From: Crotophaga sulcirostris
Taxonomy: Eukaryota; Chordata; Aves; Cuculiformes; Crotophagidae
Direction of reading: 5' to 3'
Assembly (NCBI GenBank): GCA_013397455.1
Contig: VYZB01000292.1
Location: forward strand, 956,940-1,020,939
Length of the DNA: 64,000 nt
The notes beneath the pieces are model-generated. The model was not told where the DNA came from. It did no database searches and was given only the letters and a program-made list of their open reading frames with translations. A program made the position numbers and the translations under genes. This document shows positions 11,301 to 23,300 of the stretch, piece after piece (within the stretch, counting starts at the first letter, position 1; each line of letters begins with the position of its first letter).

Positions 11301-14300
11301 CACCATATATCACATTGCTGAGCCTGCTAAGGTGGTGGTGGGAATTTGGGCCAGATGTTTGTGCTGGCTCTGGCCCACACCACCAAGTGACATCCCTCCT
11401 TACCCACCTGCTTGGGACGATGTGCCTTTCCCCTCCTCATCTGCTCCTGCTTGGTGAGGATGGCTGCAGCCCTCCAGGGCAAAGCAGGAGCAATATGGGC
11501 ACACATTTAGGATGGTGCAGGGATGGGGAGGTGACCTGGGAACGGGGCTGCACTGGGAAGGGCACGATCCTGCACACTTATGCGACCAGAGCACCCCAGG
11601 GCATAAGACTCCATGGTTGTGCCAAGGAACTGGCACCTCCATGCCTGCCTTCTTGCTGGTCACAGCCACCCAGGGCTGCATGCCAGTACCAGAGCAGTGC
11701 TCACTACACACCTTTGGTTTGTCCGGTTCCCGGGAGTAGGCTGTGTACAGCTCTCTGAAGACACCTTGGGTTTTGGCAAACAGTGTCTCCTCTTTGTAAA
11801 TGTGGTCGATCCTGGACTGTCGGCAGCCAAATACCAGGATCATAGGACAAGGTTTCAGACCTGGGGGAGAGACAGGGGAAGCACTCAGACTGGGGACCAC
11901 TGATACCTGTTTCCTCCAAGCCACCTGCCTCCAGATCTGGCAGTGTGAGACTGCTAGGAGTCCTACCTGGCCAAATGAGGAGGGAGGAAAATACAGCAAG
12001 GGAGAGGTAGTGCATTGGCTGAGCCAGGGCATGGCCCAGTATCACACAGCAGAGATGCTTGTGCCAGGTGTTGGGGAGAAATTAAACCTTTTTTCCCCCT
12101 AAATGGTTTAAATGCTCATTGAAAAACATATATTTTACATAAAAATGCCAACATTATAATTAGAATCATAAAATGGTTTGGGTTGGAAGGGACCTCAAAA
12201 CCCATCCAGTCCCACCCCCTGCCATGGGCAGGGACACCTCCCACTGGATCAGGAGGCTCAAAGCCCCATCTGACCTGGCCTTGAACACCCCCAGTGATGG
12301 GGCAGCCACGACTTCTCTAGGCAACCTGTGCCACTGTCTCCCCACACTCACAGGAAAACATTTCTTCCTAAGATCTCATCTCAATTTCCTCTCTTTCAGC
12401 TGAAAACCATTCCCCCTCGTCCTATCCCTGCACTCCCTAATCAAGAGCCCCTCCCCAGCTTTCCTGGAACCCCTTTCAGTACTGGGAGGCTGCTCTAAGG
12501 TCTCCCTGGAGTCTTCTCTTCTCCAGGCTGAGCAGCTCCAACTCTCTCAGCCTGTCCTCATACAGGAGGTTCTCCAGGTCATGGATCATCTTTGTGGCCT
12601 CCTCTATACTTGTTCCAACAGCTCTGTGTCCTTTCTGTGTTGAGGACTCCAGAACTGGACACAGGACTCTAGGTAGGGTCTCACCAGAGCGGAGCAGAGG
12701 GGCAGAATCCCCTCCATGGCTTTGCTGGTCCCACTGCTTTGGATGCAGCCCAGGACACGGTTGGTTTCTGGGCTGCAAGAGCACACGTTGTCAGCTCATT
12801 TTGAGCTTCTCATTCACCTGCACCCCCAGTTCTTCTCTTCAGGGCTGCTCTCAATCCTTTCTCCATAGTTTTGCCATAAAAACTTGTGAAGTTTTACAGG
12901 AGGACCTTCAGGGAGTTTATCTGGGGATTTGGGGCTGTCCTCCAAGCTTGCACCTGGGGCAGCTGCTACTCTGAGGACTCCTTTGCCTTTCAGGGCAGTC
13001 TGGGCAGGAGACTGGACCCCTCACCTCATGCCTCCAGTGCAGGGTTCCCAAGCACTGCTTGAAAGGAGAAACGGGAGTAAGAAGCACCAACCCACCTTTG
13101 TGCTGGATTTCAAAGAGCCGCTGCTGCCAGAAGCTCCGGAAAGGGGCAATGCCAGTGCCAGGGCCAATGAGGATGCAGGGCACCTGGGGATCCTGGGGCA
13201 GGTGGAACCCGGGTGCACTGCACACATCAGAGATGCCAGTTAAACCCAAGCAGGATACTCCATCCCTCCCCTCTGCCCACACCAAGAGACACCACCCAGA
13301 GATGGAGGGGTAGAAAAAGAGGTGAAATCCTGGAAAGCGATACTTTAGCATGGAAGATCTGCACATGAGAGGAACCCAGTTGCTCGCAAATCCAACCCTG
13401 CTTTCTCTATACCTTCAGTGCTTTGCAAAGAAGAATTGAGGGCACAGAGCTCATCCTGCTTACCCCATATTTTTCACTCCTTGCCTTGTGTGGATTCACT
13501 TACCCTCTTACAAAACAGGGTACTATTTCATCGTTCTGTATCCGATTGAGCCAAGAGGAGCAGACTCCATGGTGGATTGGTCCTTCTCCGTCTAGGAGGG
13601 AGAAAAGAAGGTCTGTACTTGACACATCAGCTAACTACTCCAGTTGCTTTCCTTTCTGAAGCCCTCCCTGCTACTTTCCACATGAAGACCTCACTGAAAA
13701 CTTTAGCTTCTCTGTGTCCATCCTGCATGAAGTTGGTAGAAGGTTGGCACTTGAATCCTCTGTGAAGCCACCCAGGTTCACCCAGGACCCAGCCTTGGGA
13801 TAGTTGGACCTCCACAATACTTGAGAAACACCCAACTTTTTTTTGGTCTTTTTTGGTAGAAGTGTCCTCATGCTGTGGTGCTTCCAGGCACAAGCCCTCC
13901 AAAGTAGCCCCAAGTGCCATCCCCTGTGTCCTGCCTGCTGCAGAGGTGATGGGACTGTGTCCATCTACACCATGACCAGGGCTGATTGGACACATCACTG
14001 CTTGCACAGATACTGAAATCTGACTAGTTATGGCACATGGACTTCAGTGTGGGCAAAGAAATGATCCCATGTGGAGCCTGAATCTGCTGTGTCTGGTCTG
14101 TTGCTGGTACCTGACTCAGATCTGACATCTCTGCAGTACACTGCCTTTTGATGGGTGGCTGTACTCCATAACAGGGGACAGCAATGTCATGGGTTGAAGG
14201 AATCTAGTCACTGCAGTAGGCAGAAGGGCTTTAAAACAACAGCTCTCTGCCAAAGACCTCGTGATGTTGCCTATGTGCAGATGTTTTCCCTTGCTCCCCA

Positions 14301-17300
14301 CACCAAGCCTGTCTCATTGCCTCCAAGCATGAACATAGTACCTCTTGTGCGATAGGAGACCACTGCCACGGTGAGGTGGACCTCGCCTGGGTACATCTCT
14401 GGGGAGGAGCTGATGGAATAGTAGCGTGGTTGGAGGAGGGGGAGCTGTGTGAGCAGCAGTGTGGAGGGCATCTGCACTGAGGGGAACTCCTCCAGTACCT
14501 CCACGATGGTGGGGTTCTTGGACCACTTCCATTCCTCATACTCCTGCAAGCCCTGCAGCCAGGGAAAAGGGGAGGGAGGAGAGAGATGCAGCATCAACTT
14601 CTTCCAAGCCAGGTGCTTCTACTGGTATCCCACCAGGCCTATTGCAAAGCTGGGGTGAGCAGCAGTGAAGGCAGGCAGGAGGAGCCCTGATGTCATGGGT
14701 GGAGACTCAGCCTAACCACAGTGTGGGATGGAAGTGCTCTGGGCTTGTGGTTGTCCCCAGGGCCTTGGGGAACTTGCGGCTTGGGGTCTCAGGCTTTACC
14801 TTGCTAAGGACCTGCAGACGTTTCTTCTCCTTGTCACTGGTGGCCAACAAAGCAAACTGCTGCAGCAGCAGGGGTGTGGGAGGGGTGGTGATGTCCAAAT
14901 AGTACTTAAAAGCCTGGAAGATGGTGCATGGTGGGACACGGTTCTCATCTGTCCAGTTACTGATGACACCTGCCAGGAGGGAATTCAGCACAACAATAGG
15001 ATCAGCTGAGCGTAAGAGCCAAGGTAGACAAATCCTTCCTTTCATACCCTCTGCTCAGCTCTGAGACAATGAATGATGAAGAGCTGGAAAGAAGAGTCCA
15101 TGAGACATTCTCATGCTACAATGAGCACAAACACGGAGTCTGAGCCTTGGTCGCCGAGGCAATACCATTTTCTATCTCCTATTACACTGTGCATGGCAGC
15201 AGGGTTTCAGACTTATCCCTGAAACACAGTGTTGAAATCGGTCCATCAAGATCACTTAACTCTTCTTTCCAGTCCTAAACATTGCTCTTTCCAGAAGGCT
15301 ATAAATGCTTATAATTTTTCTGAAGAACAAGGAAACATCTTCTCCACAGGGCCATACTCACCCTTCAAACCCTTGCTGTACACCCCAAGTGCAGATGTGA
15401 AATGGCTCTGGGTAGAGGGCAGTTGAAGGAGGTGCTCCCAATCCAGGCAAATGGACCAGTGAGATGGGAAATTATTTTTCCTGGCCACCTACCTCCCTGA
15501 GGAGCTACAAGAACCACTACAGGGGATGAGTGATGAGTAGAGAGGCCACATCTATGCTGGAGTGGCTCTGGTTACCTAGAGCTGTGTTCCTCTCCTCCAG
15601 GAGTTCCACCTTCACCAGCTGATTGGCTGGAGGGGCATCTTCAAGCCTATCAATCAGGGCATTGACCAAGTCTTCATGGTTCCCTGGAAACACGCCCAAG
15701 TGGTCTCCAGGCAGGTACTGCAGTTCCTGATGTCCATTGGTGTGGAGGCGCAGGAAAATTGTCAAGCGACTACAGGGAAAGGAGAAAAAGCAGGGTGTGT
15801 TTTGGGGGAATCCTTCAGGGGATCACTGAGCTATGGCCTTGAGACTTGCTGGGTGTGCTGGGCAGTGGTGGCATGTCCAAGCCCTGGTGCCTGGCTCAGC
15901 ACATCAGCAAAGTCACAGCAGGGAGCCTCCCCTCAGTCCTCAATCATCCTCAGGGACTTTTTAAATGGGGGAAAAAATAGTTTAACCTCTTGCTTCAGCA
16001 ATTTTATCCTTTTCTGCCACTCTACAAATGCAGCCACCCATCTTGTCATCCTTATAGGCAGGATGCTCATTTACGTAGCAGCAGAGATTTCACCGTGTAA
16101 GAAGTCAGGAAACACTCTTCAGTGGTTTAACGTGGCTTAGAATCGTAGAATCATAGAATTGCTTGGTTGGAAAAGACCTTTGAGATCATGGAGTCCAACC
16201 ATACTTATCCACTACCAAACCAGATCCCTGAGCACCTCGTCCACCTGTCTTTTAAACATCTGCAGGGATGAAGATTCAACCACCTCCCTGGGCAGTCTCT
16301 GCCAATGCGTGAGAACCATTCCAGTGAAGAAATTTTTCCTGATGTCTAGACTGAACCTCCCCTGCTGCAACTTGAGGCCATTTCTTCTTGTCCTACTGCC
16401 TGTCACTTGGGAGAGGAGACCAACACCCACCTCACCACAACCTCCTTTCAGGCAGTTGTAGACAGTGATGAGGTCTCCCACTCAGCCTCCTTTCCTCCAG
16501 GCTAGACTGTCCCAGTTCCCTCAGTTGCTCCTCATAACACTTGTTCTCCAGCCCCTTCACCAGCTTCATTACCCTTCTCTGGGGATGCTCCAGCACCAAG
16601 CTTCCAGCCTTGGTCATAATTTGCACAAAGGTGGTATCCATGGGACTCTTAGGGGTCAAGGAGTATTTGCAGTGCTGTGTGATGGGATGCTTGGGTGCAC
16701 CACAAGTGCGTGCAGCTCCCAGGACAGCTACATCTCCTACCTGGACTTCGGACTCTGCAGATTCTGGCGTGCAATAAGCCGGGCTGCATAGACACGTTTT
16801 TTGTGGATGCTGTACAGTCCTGCAGAGGAGAAGAGTCAGTGAAGCAACGCAGCAGAGCATGGCCAAGGCAGAGACCTTCTGGCTTCTGGCAGGGCTGTTG
16901 GCCACCACTGTGGGTTTCAGCCCTTTGGACCAAAGCTGGTAGACCGTGGTCTCAATCACCCTCCTGCCCCCAAAGCTTCAGTGAGCCTGGGTGAGCAGAA
17001 ACCCCATGGAGGAACCAAAACACACATCCCTTTTGTTAGTGACTGAGAAGGACTCCAAAACCACCCGCGTGAATAGCAAGAATGTGCCCCCACGTGCAGG
17101 CATGCTCCTGTTGCTGCCAGTACCACCTGGCTGGTAACAAAGCTCCTGAATTTGGGAAGAGCTAAGGCAGTGCGGCAGATCATCAGCTGCAGGAGCCGTG
17201 CTGAGGGGCCAGGTGTCGGTGGGCTGGACCTGCCATTGCACCGCAACGCTCAGCGGAGCAGCATTTGGACAGAGCAAGCTTGGAAAGCTCCCAGGTTTCC

Positions 17301-20300
17301 AGCTCTTTGCTTCAAAAAACAGGGTCAGGAGGAGGGAGAGCAGACCATATCCTAACATCTCTGTTACAGATACAGACAGGGACCAGCCAGAGGGGTCTGA
17401 AATCATCATAAACTGCTCCTAGGGCCTGTGATGGAGGGGAAAGGCAGGACTGAAATGTTAGGAATTAAACACAGAATAAGAAGAAGATTTAGCCCCTTTG
17501 TCCCCACTTGAGTCTTCACGCCCCACAAGAGGATCCCATCTTCATACCTTGTGTGAGTTCTGGGGCTTCAGCCACATAGGTCAGGCGAAACTTGCTCCTC
17601 TTCCAGCTCCGGTCGTTGCTGATGAGGGAGTTGTTTGCTTTCTCGATGTTGACGTCGTCCCCCACGCAGAACACGTCGCACGCTGCCTGCAGCACGCACC
17701 AGGCTCTCAGGCACCTCCCTGTAGACCCTGGGCTTTCTGACCAAGCCCTACAACTCCCTTTCTCCCACCCCACCTCAGCCAGCACAAGGAGGAGGTGGCC
17801 CCAATGGTGTAGGGCTATAACAGTGGCCATGGGCATGTGTCATGATGCCCTCGTCCCCCAGGCATCTGGGACAACACAGGAATTCAACGTAGTGCTTGCC
17901 CTCTGGCAGTCAACGCAAACCAGAGAGTCAGCTCCACCATAGTATGGAGAAATTCTTTATTGTGAGCCAGGGTGATGGATAGGTGTCCCAGTGTCCCAGG
18001 AAAAGAGAGGTTGGGTTTCTATCCAGCTCTAACCAGCAGTTTTGCTCTGTCCCTGTGTCCTTCTGCCCCCTCTCCTCACTGGAGCATAAAGGAAGCAGGT
18101 TACCTTGAAGACCTTCTTGGCCCAGGTCCTGAAGGACTCCTCCTGGCCACAGAGCTCATCCCCTTCTCCCATGCGGAGGATCCTCTCTCCACCCAGCTCC
18201 TCCAGGAGGGTGTCCACTGCCCGGGCAAAGGCGCAGAAATGGGGGTAAGCACGGGACCCCAGCCCAAACACGGAGAACCTGTGGAGAGGTGGCACAGCTG
18301 TGGCTACCAAGCTCGGAGACACATCAACATCTCCCCCTTCCACACCACCACGGCCAACATCAGCATGAAGGAGTGTGGAGGGATCTGCACATTGCAAAAA
18401 TACATCATGTTTTAGGAAACAAAGAGCTGTGGTGGGAGAAAGGGGCTATGTGCAGCACCAGCTTGCACTCTGTCCTTTCTGCAGCAAGGACTTGCTGCCT
18501 CCCACCCCATCCTACTTACCTGACGTTTGCCAGGGGGCCAGTGCTTTCAAAGTTGTCCCTGGAGTCAGGGCCATCACTTGAGGATTTTCGTGCATCCGAG
18601 TAAGAGGAGACGCTGTTGAAACGGACCTTGTAGCTCCTGTGAACAGCACGAACATCAATTATTAACTGGTGACAAATGTACACGTGGTTCCCATGGGGCT
18701 GCATGCTCAGAGGGGACTAGATTGTGGAGGACACCAAATTCAAGCTCAGGGCTCAATATTTCATGAGCAGATACTGTGGCTAGAGCAGAGATATGTGCTC
18801 CCTCCCGGGGATGAGACAGAGTAGCCCATATATTGTATCCTCCCAGCTGGAACTGCTCTGCTCCATGAGGTCCTCCAGCCACCTCCCAGTGGGTTGACCC
18901 AGGTGCTGGCCACCACTTTGTCCCCAGCAGTGCAGAGCTGACAGGACATTTGGCTTTACGTGTCCTTTCCTGGTTGCACACAAGGTCAGTTCTATGTCTG
19001 ATCAGATATTCTGAGGCTTTTTTCATTCATAGGAAGTAAAAATAAAAAAAGGAGTGAGAGAGGAGGGGGATGAGGAGGGGGAAGGGGAGTGGAGAAAAAA
19101 ATCTGACAACAGCAGAAGTATTTCTGAATTGAACCATCTTCAAAAATTGCTCTACACAAGAGTTTCTAAATATACTGCTAGAGCAATGAGGCAGTAGTGT
19201 GTGTATGAGTCACAGCAGACCTCCTGCACCCAGAACACCATGCAGAGGAGACAACCCCTGAGCAAAAGAACTGCCAGGGTCGTAAAGCCCCATGCTCCAC
19301 TTCTGCTCTAGAGCCTCTTCCTTTCTGCCCAGACCTCTCGTGCTATTCTGCTTCACTCCATCCGGATGAACCCACTTCCTTCTCCACTGTCCCTGCGCCA
19401 TGTCCTCACCCCAGGGTAGGAGGTGAAGTCAGGGCAGCACAGCCCACTGGTTTAGATGGGCATGAAGCCCATGTTCCACACTTGGGTGCAGAGCTGAGGA
19501 TCAGGGCACCAGCAGCTTTGGCTGAAAGGAAGAGACAGCAGGGGGTGACTGTTGAAGGATGGGCTCCATCTCAACAGTGGATCCTTAAGTAGGAATGGGA
19601 TCCTTAAGTGGGAATAGGCTGCCTGTGGGATGGAAGGAATCACATAGACAACCACAGCAAAACCCCTGGGATGTGGTCAGAAAGTGATGGCCACAGCACC
19701 TTGGCAGTCTCCTCAAGACATTGTTGCTTAGAGAGGCCACCAATCCCCACCCTGCGGGGTCTCAGCCACTCCCAGCATCCCCTGGTGGACATGGAGCCGA
19801 GAGTCCATGGGGTGCATGGACAGGAGCTACTCTCTCCAGTTCTTTCCTACAGACACCAGGTGGACATTGCTTGACCCTTTTCTGTGGATGGTTTCCTCCA
19901 GGATGCCTTTTTTATTGCAAAAGCTTTTTTTTGTGCTTAACGTCAGCATCTCTCCTTACCATCCAGAGCCATGACCTCTTGGCCTGTCCTGCAGGGACCA
20001 TGGGGTGTGATTTATTCCCTCCGCCTCTGCAGTCACTTTTTCTGTATCTGAAGTCTGCTACTGCACTGCATTTCTGTCTCCTTTTCTCCAGATAAAATAG
20101 CTCTCACCCTTTTGATCTGTCCTCGCAGGTCACTGCTTCCAACACTCTGACCGCTTTTGCTGTCAAGTAACCAAGCCACAGACTGTTCTGGCTCTTAGAA
20201 ATTCCTGCCGGTGCCTTAAATTACATTTAGAGGTGACTGGGACAGCCAGCACCAAGCTTTTGTCATCCTCAAATCTACCTTGCTGTGGGCAGCACCTCCA

Positions 20301-23300
20301 CACCCAACCCAACCCAATGTAGCACCAACCCCATCCCAAAAAGAGAACATCCTTGGTGTGAGAACCACTTGCAAAATGCCCCTTCTCCATCCAGACCTCT
20401 CCAGGGCAGCCTGAATATCCCGTTTTGTCACCTGTCCCCGCTAAGGCACAAGGCCATTAGAAACCTAATGGGTTTTCAGCTTGTGAGCCCTGTGGGGATC
20501 CATCAGATGACTTGGCTGCACAGCAAGGAGACCACTTTGCTGTGTCACCAGCAGCGGAGAAGCACAAATCTGTCCCTGCCCTGCCCACTCTGCAGCCCCA
20601 CCAACACTGCTCTAACAGAAAGGCAGGGCGGTTAAATTAGCACTGGCCAGTGCTAATTAATCCTTAATTAAGGAGCAGCCTTTTGACAGTTGCAATCAAC
20701 ACTGCATTAACTCAGGGGAGATTCCAGTGTCCCAGTTAAGCAAAATATATTGTACTTAAGAGCTAAAATAAGAGGAGGTCCTGATTGATTAACACTCTGC
20801 TGGCTACCCTCACTTCTCAGCCTCTGGGACATGCAATGAGGTGCTTGAGGCTCATCTTCAATGACTGAGGGATGTTCTAAAACCTCAGACCCTGTCTCCA
20901 AGGTACTGGTTCCAGACTCAGAAACAACACAGCCAGAATTTGTAACAGCTCTTATTTTTCCAAGAAGTATTTTCACATGATTGTAGGATCATAGAAAGTC
21001 TTGGCTTAGAAGGTACCTTAAAGCTCATCCAGCTCAAGTACCCCTGCCATCATAGAATGGTTTGGGTTGGAAGGGACCTCAAAGCCAAACCAGTTCCAAC
21101 CCCCCTGACATGGGCAGGGACACCTCCCACTGGGTCAGGGTGCTCAGAGCCTCATCCAATCTGACCTTGAACACCTCCAGGGATGGGGCAGCCACTACTT
21201 CTCTGGGCAACCTGTGCCAGTGCCTCCCCACCCTCACAGGAAAACATTTTTTCCTAAGCTCTTGTCTAAATCTCCCCTCTTTCAGCTTAAAGTCATAGAA
21301 TCATAGAATGACCTGAGTTGGAAGGGACCCACAATGATCACTGAGTCCAACTCCTATCCCTGCAAAAAACCTTTTCCCCCTCATCCTGTCCCTGCAGTCC
21401 CTGATCAAGAGCCCCTCCCCAGCTTTCCTGGAGCCCCTTTCAGTACTGAGAGGCTGGTCTAAGGTGTCCCCAAAGCCTTCTCTTCTCCATGATGGAAGAA
21501 GTTAAATTTGCTTCTCAGACTCTCCCACACCTACATCCACATAGCTGGGAACTCCCTTCTGCCTCCAAGTCTTACTATTTTGGTGTTTCTTGGGCAGCCT
21601 CTGCTCTCAGATTCAATGATTTTGGGGGAATTTCTGCTTTTATTTGGTTTCTTTTTGTAGATGCCTGCCTCTTACAGCTGAAAAGAGAGGCTTTAAAATA
21701 CCAGCCCAGGAAATAACAAGCTCGAGTCCACAGGCATGCCTGACTCAGTGCTTTTGTCCTCCCTGGGACCTCTGCCTGCTCCATTCCCTGGTTCTCCAGG
21801 CAGATCCCATCCCTTGGACCTTTGCAAAGTTGAAACCTGCATGGGGATTTCACACTCCCTTCTGAAAGGAGGAAAGCAGAGATGCTGTGGGGCTGCCTGC
21901 TTACTGGGCTTCTGAGTGGGAAGGGAGGGTTTTGGGGTGCTCTTACTTCCTCTCCTCCAGGTTGGAGTTGGGATTCTTCATCTCCATTAATGCGCAGCCA
22001 AATTTCTATGGAGAAGAAATAAAAAAAGGCCATCAGGTTTACCAGTTTCTGCAGGAAATGGGGCAGTGACCCATGGCTGGGCTGTGGACCTGCTCTCTGC
22101 TTGCTCTTCCCAGTAGCCTGCAACTCTGGTTGGCCAGGGCTGGACGAGGTCGCAGGTCCCCAGCCAAGGAGCTGGCACCTTCTGTGTGACGCCAACATCA
22201 GTTATACAGGTCAAATTTATCAACCCATTAGTTACTCGTCTCACATCAGTGAATAAGTTGATGTCCCTATTTCAGAGCAGGCTGGAGGCAGGCAAGCACA
22301 GCACCAGGCACCACGCAGCATCTGGACTTCTTTTGGGTCATTCCAGCTCAGGCTGAGCAAAAAAGAGGATACTCCCCCATTCCCCACTTCCTCTCCCTTG
22401 CCCATGTCTCTGCTGGAGTCACCCATCCCTGCACTGTGTCCTACCTCCCCATTCTCAGGTGGGTCTCCATTGCCAAAGGTGCTTGTGACCACCAGGACCA
22501 TGGTTTCATGCTCTAGGTGCACGATGTCATACTCGTCCATGGACATCACCTGCGAGTGACAGAGGCGTTAGCAAGAGGCCTTTGGTGGGGACATCCACCA
22601 CCAGCCAGACTCCCGAGACTGGACCTCGGTTCACCTGGGGATGGGAGCAACATATCCTTGTGGACTTCATGCCAGATGACTAGCAGAGATCTCCACACAG
22701 GAGGATCAAGTGAACAAGAGCCTCAAGGGACATAGACAAACCATGGGGCTACCACCTGAGAGGCAGTAGACGTATATCAAATCATAAAATCATGGAATGG
22801 TTTGGGTTGAAGGGGATCAAACGCCATCCAGTTCCAACCCCCTACCATGGGCAGGGACACCTCCCACTGGATCAGGGGGCTCAAAGCCCCATCCAAACTG
22901 GTCTTGAACATTTCCAGGGATGGGGCAGCCACCACTTCTCTGGGTAACCTGGGCCAGGGCCTCCCCATCCTTACAGCAAAACATTTCTTCCTAAGATCTC
23001 ATCTCAATCTCCCCTCTTTCAGCTGAAATCCATTCCCCCTCATCCTATCCCTGCACTCCCTGATCAAGAGCATTCCTGGAGACCCTTTCAGTACTGGAAG
23101 GATGCTCTAAGGTCTCCCCTCAGCCTCCTTTTCTCCAGGCTGAACAACCCCAACTCTCCCAGCCTGTCCTCATATGGGAGGTGCTTCAGCCCTCAGATCA
23201 TCTCCATGGCCTCCTCTGGACTCGCTGTAACTCTAAGATCTGTGTGGAAACTAGCTGAAAAAAATTCCTGTGAAGGCTTGAATCCAGACCCATGAGGTCA

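Larger units (their letters stand above)
9911..18519 (-). other. NOS1 introns 17-27 between the reductase exons
   Basis: Introns: 18279-18519, 17687-18103, 16820-17547, 15770-16740, 14970-15575, 14553-14799, 13592-14341, 13218-13503, 11861-13095, 11074-11711, 9911-10878. CR1 copies sit in introns 20 (about 16136) and 25 (about 12162). The rest is unique noncoding sequence. Confidence 0.9.

Noticed and set aside
11138..11758. 206-codon plus-strand ORF
   Set aside because: Antisense shadow across NOS1 exon 26 and intron 26; no family features.
21575..22198. 207-codon minus-strand ORF over exon 16
   Set aside because: Reads exon 16 DNA in a different frame from NOS1.
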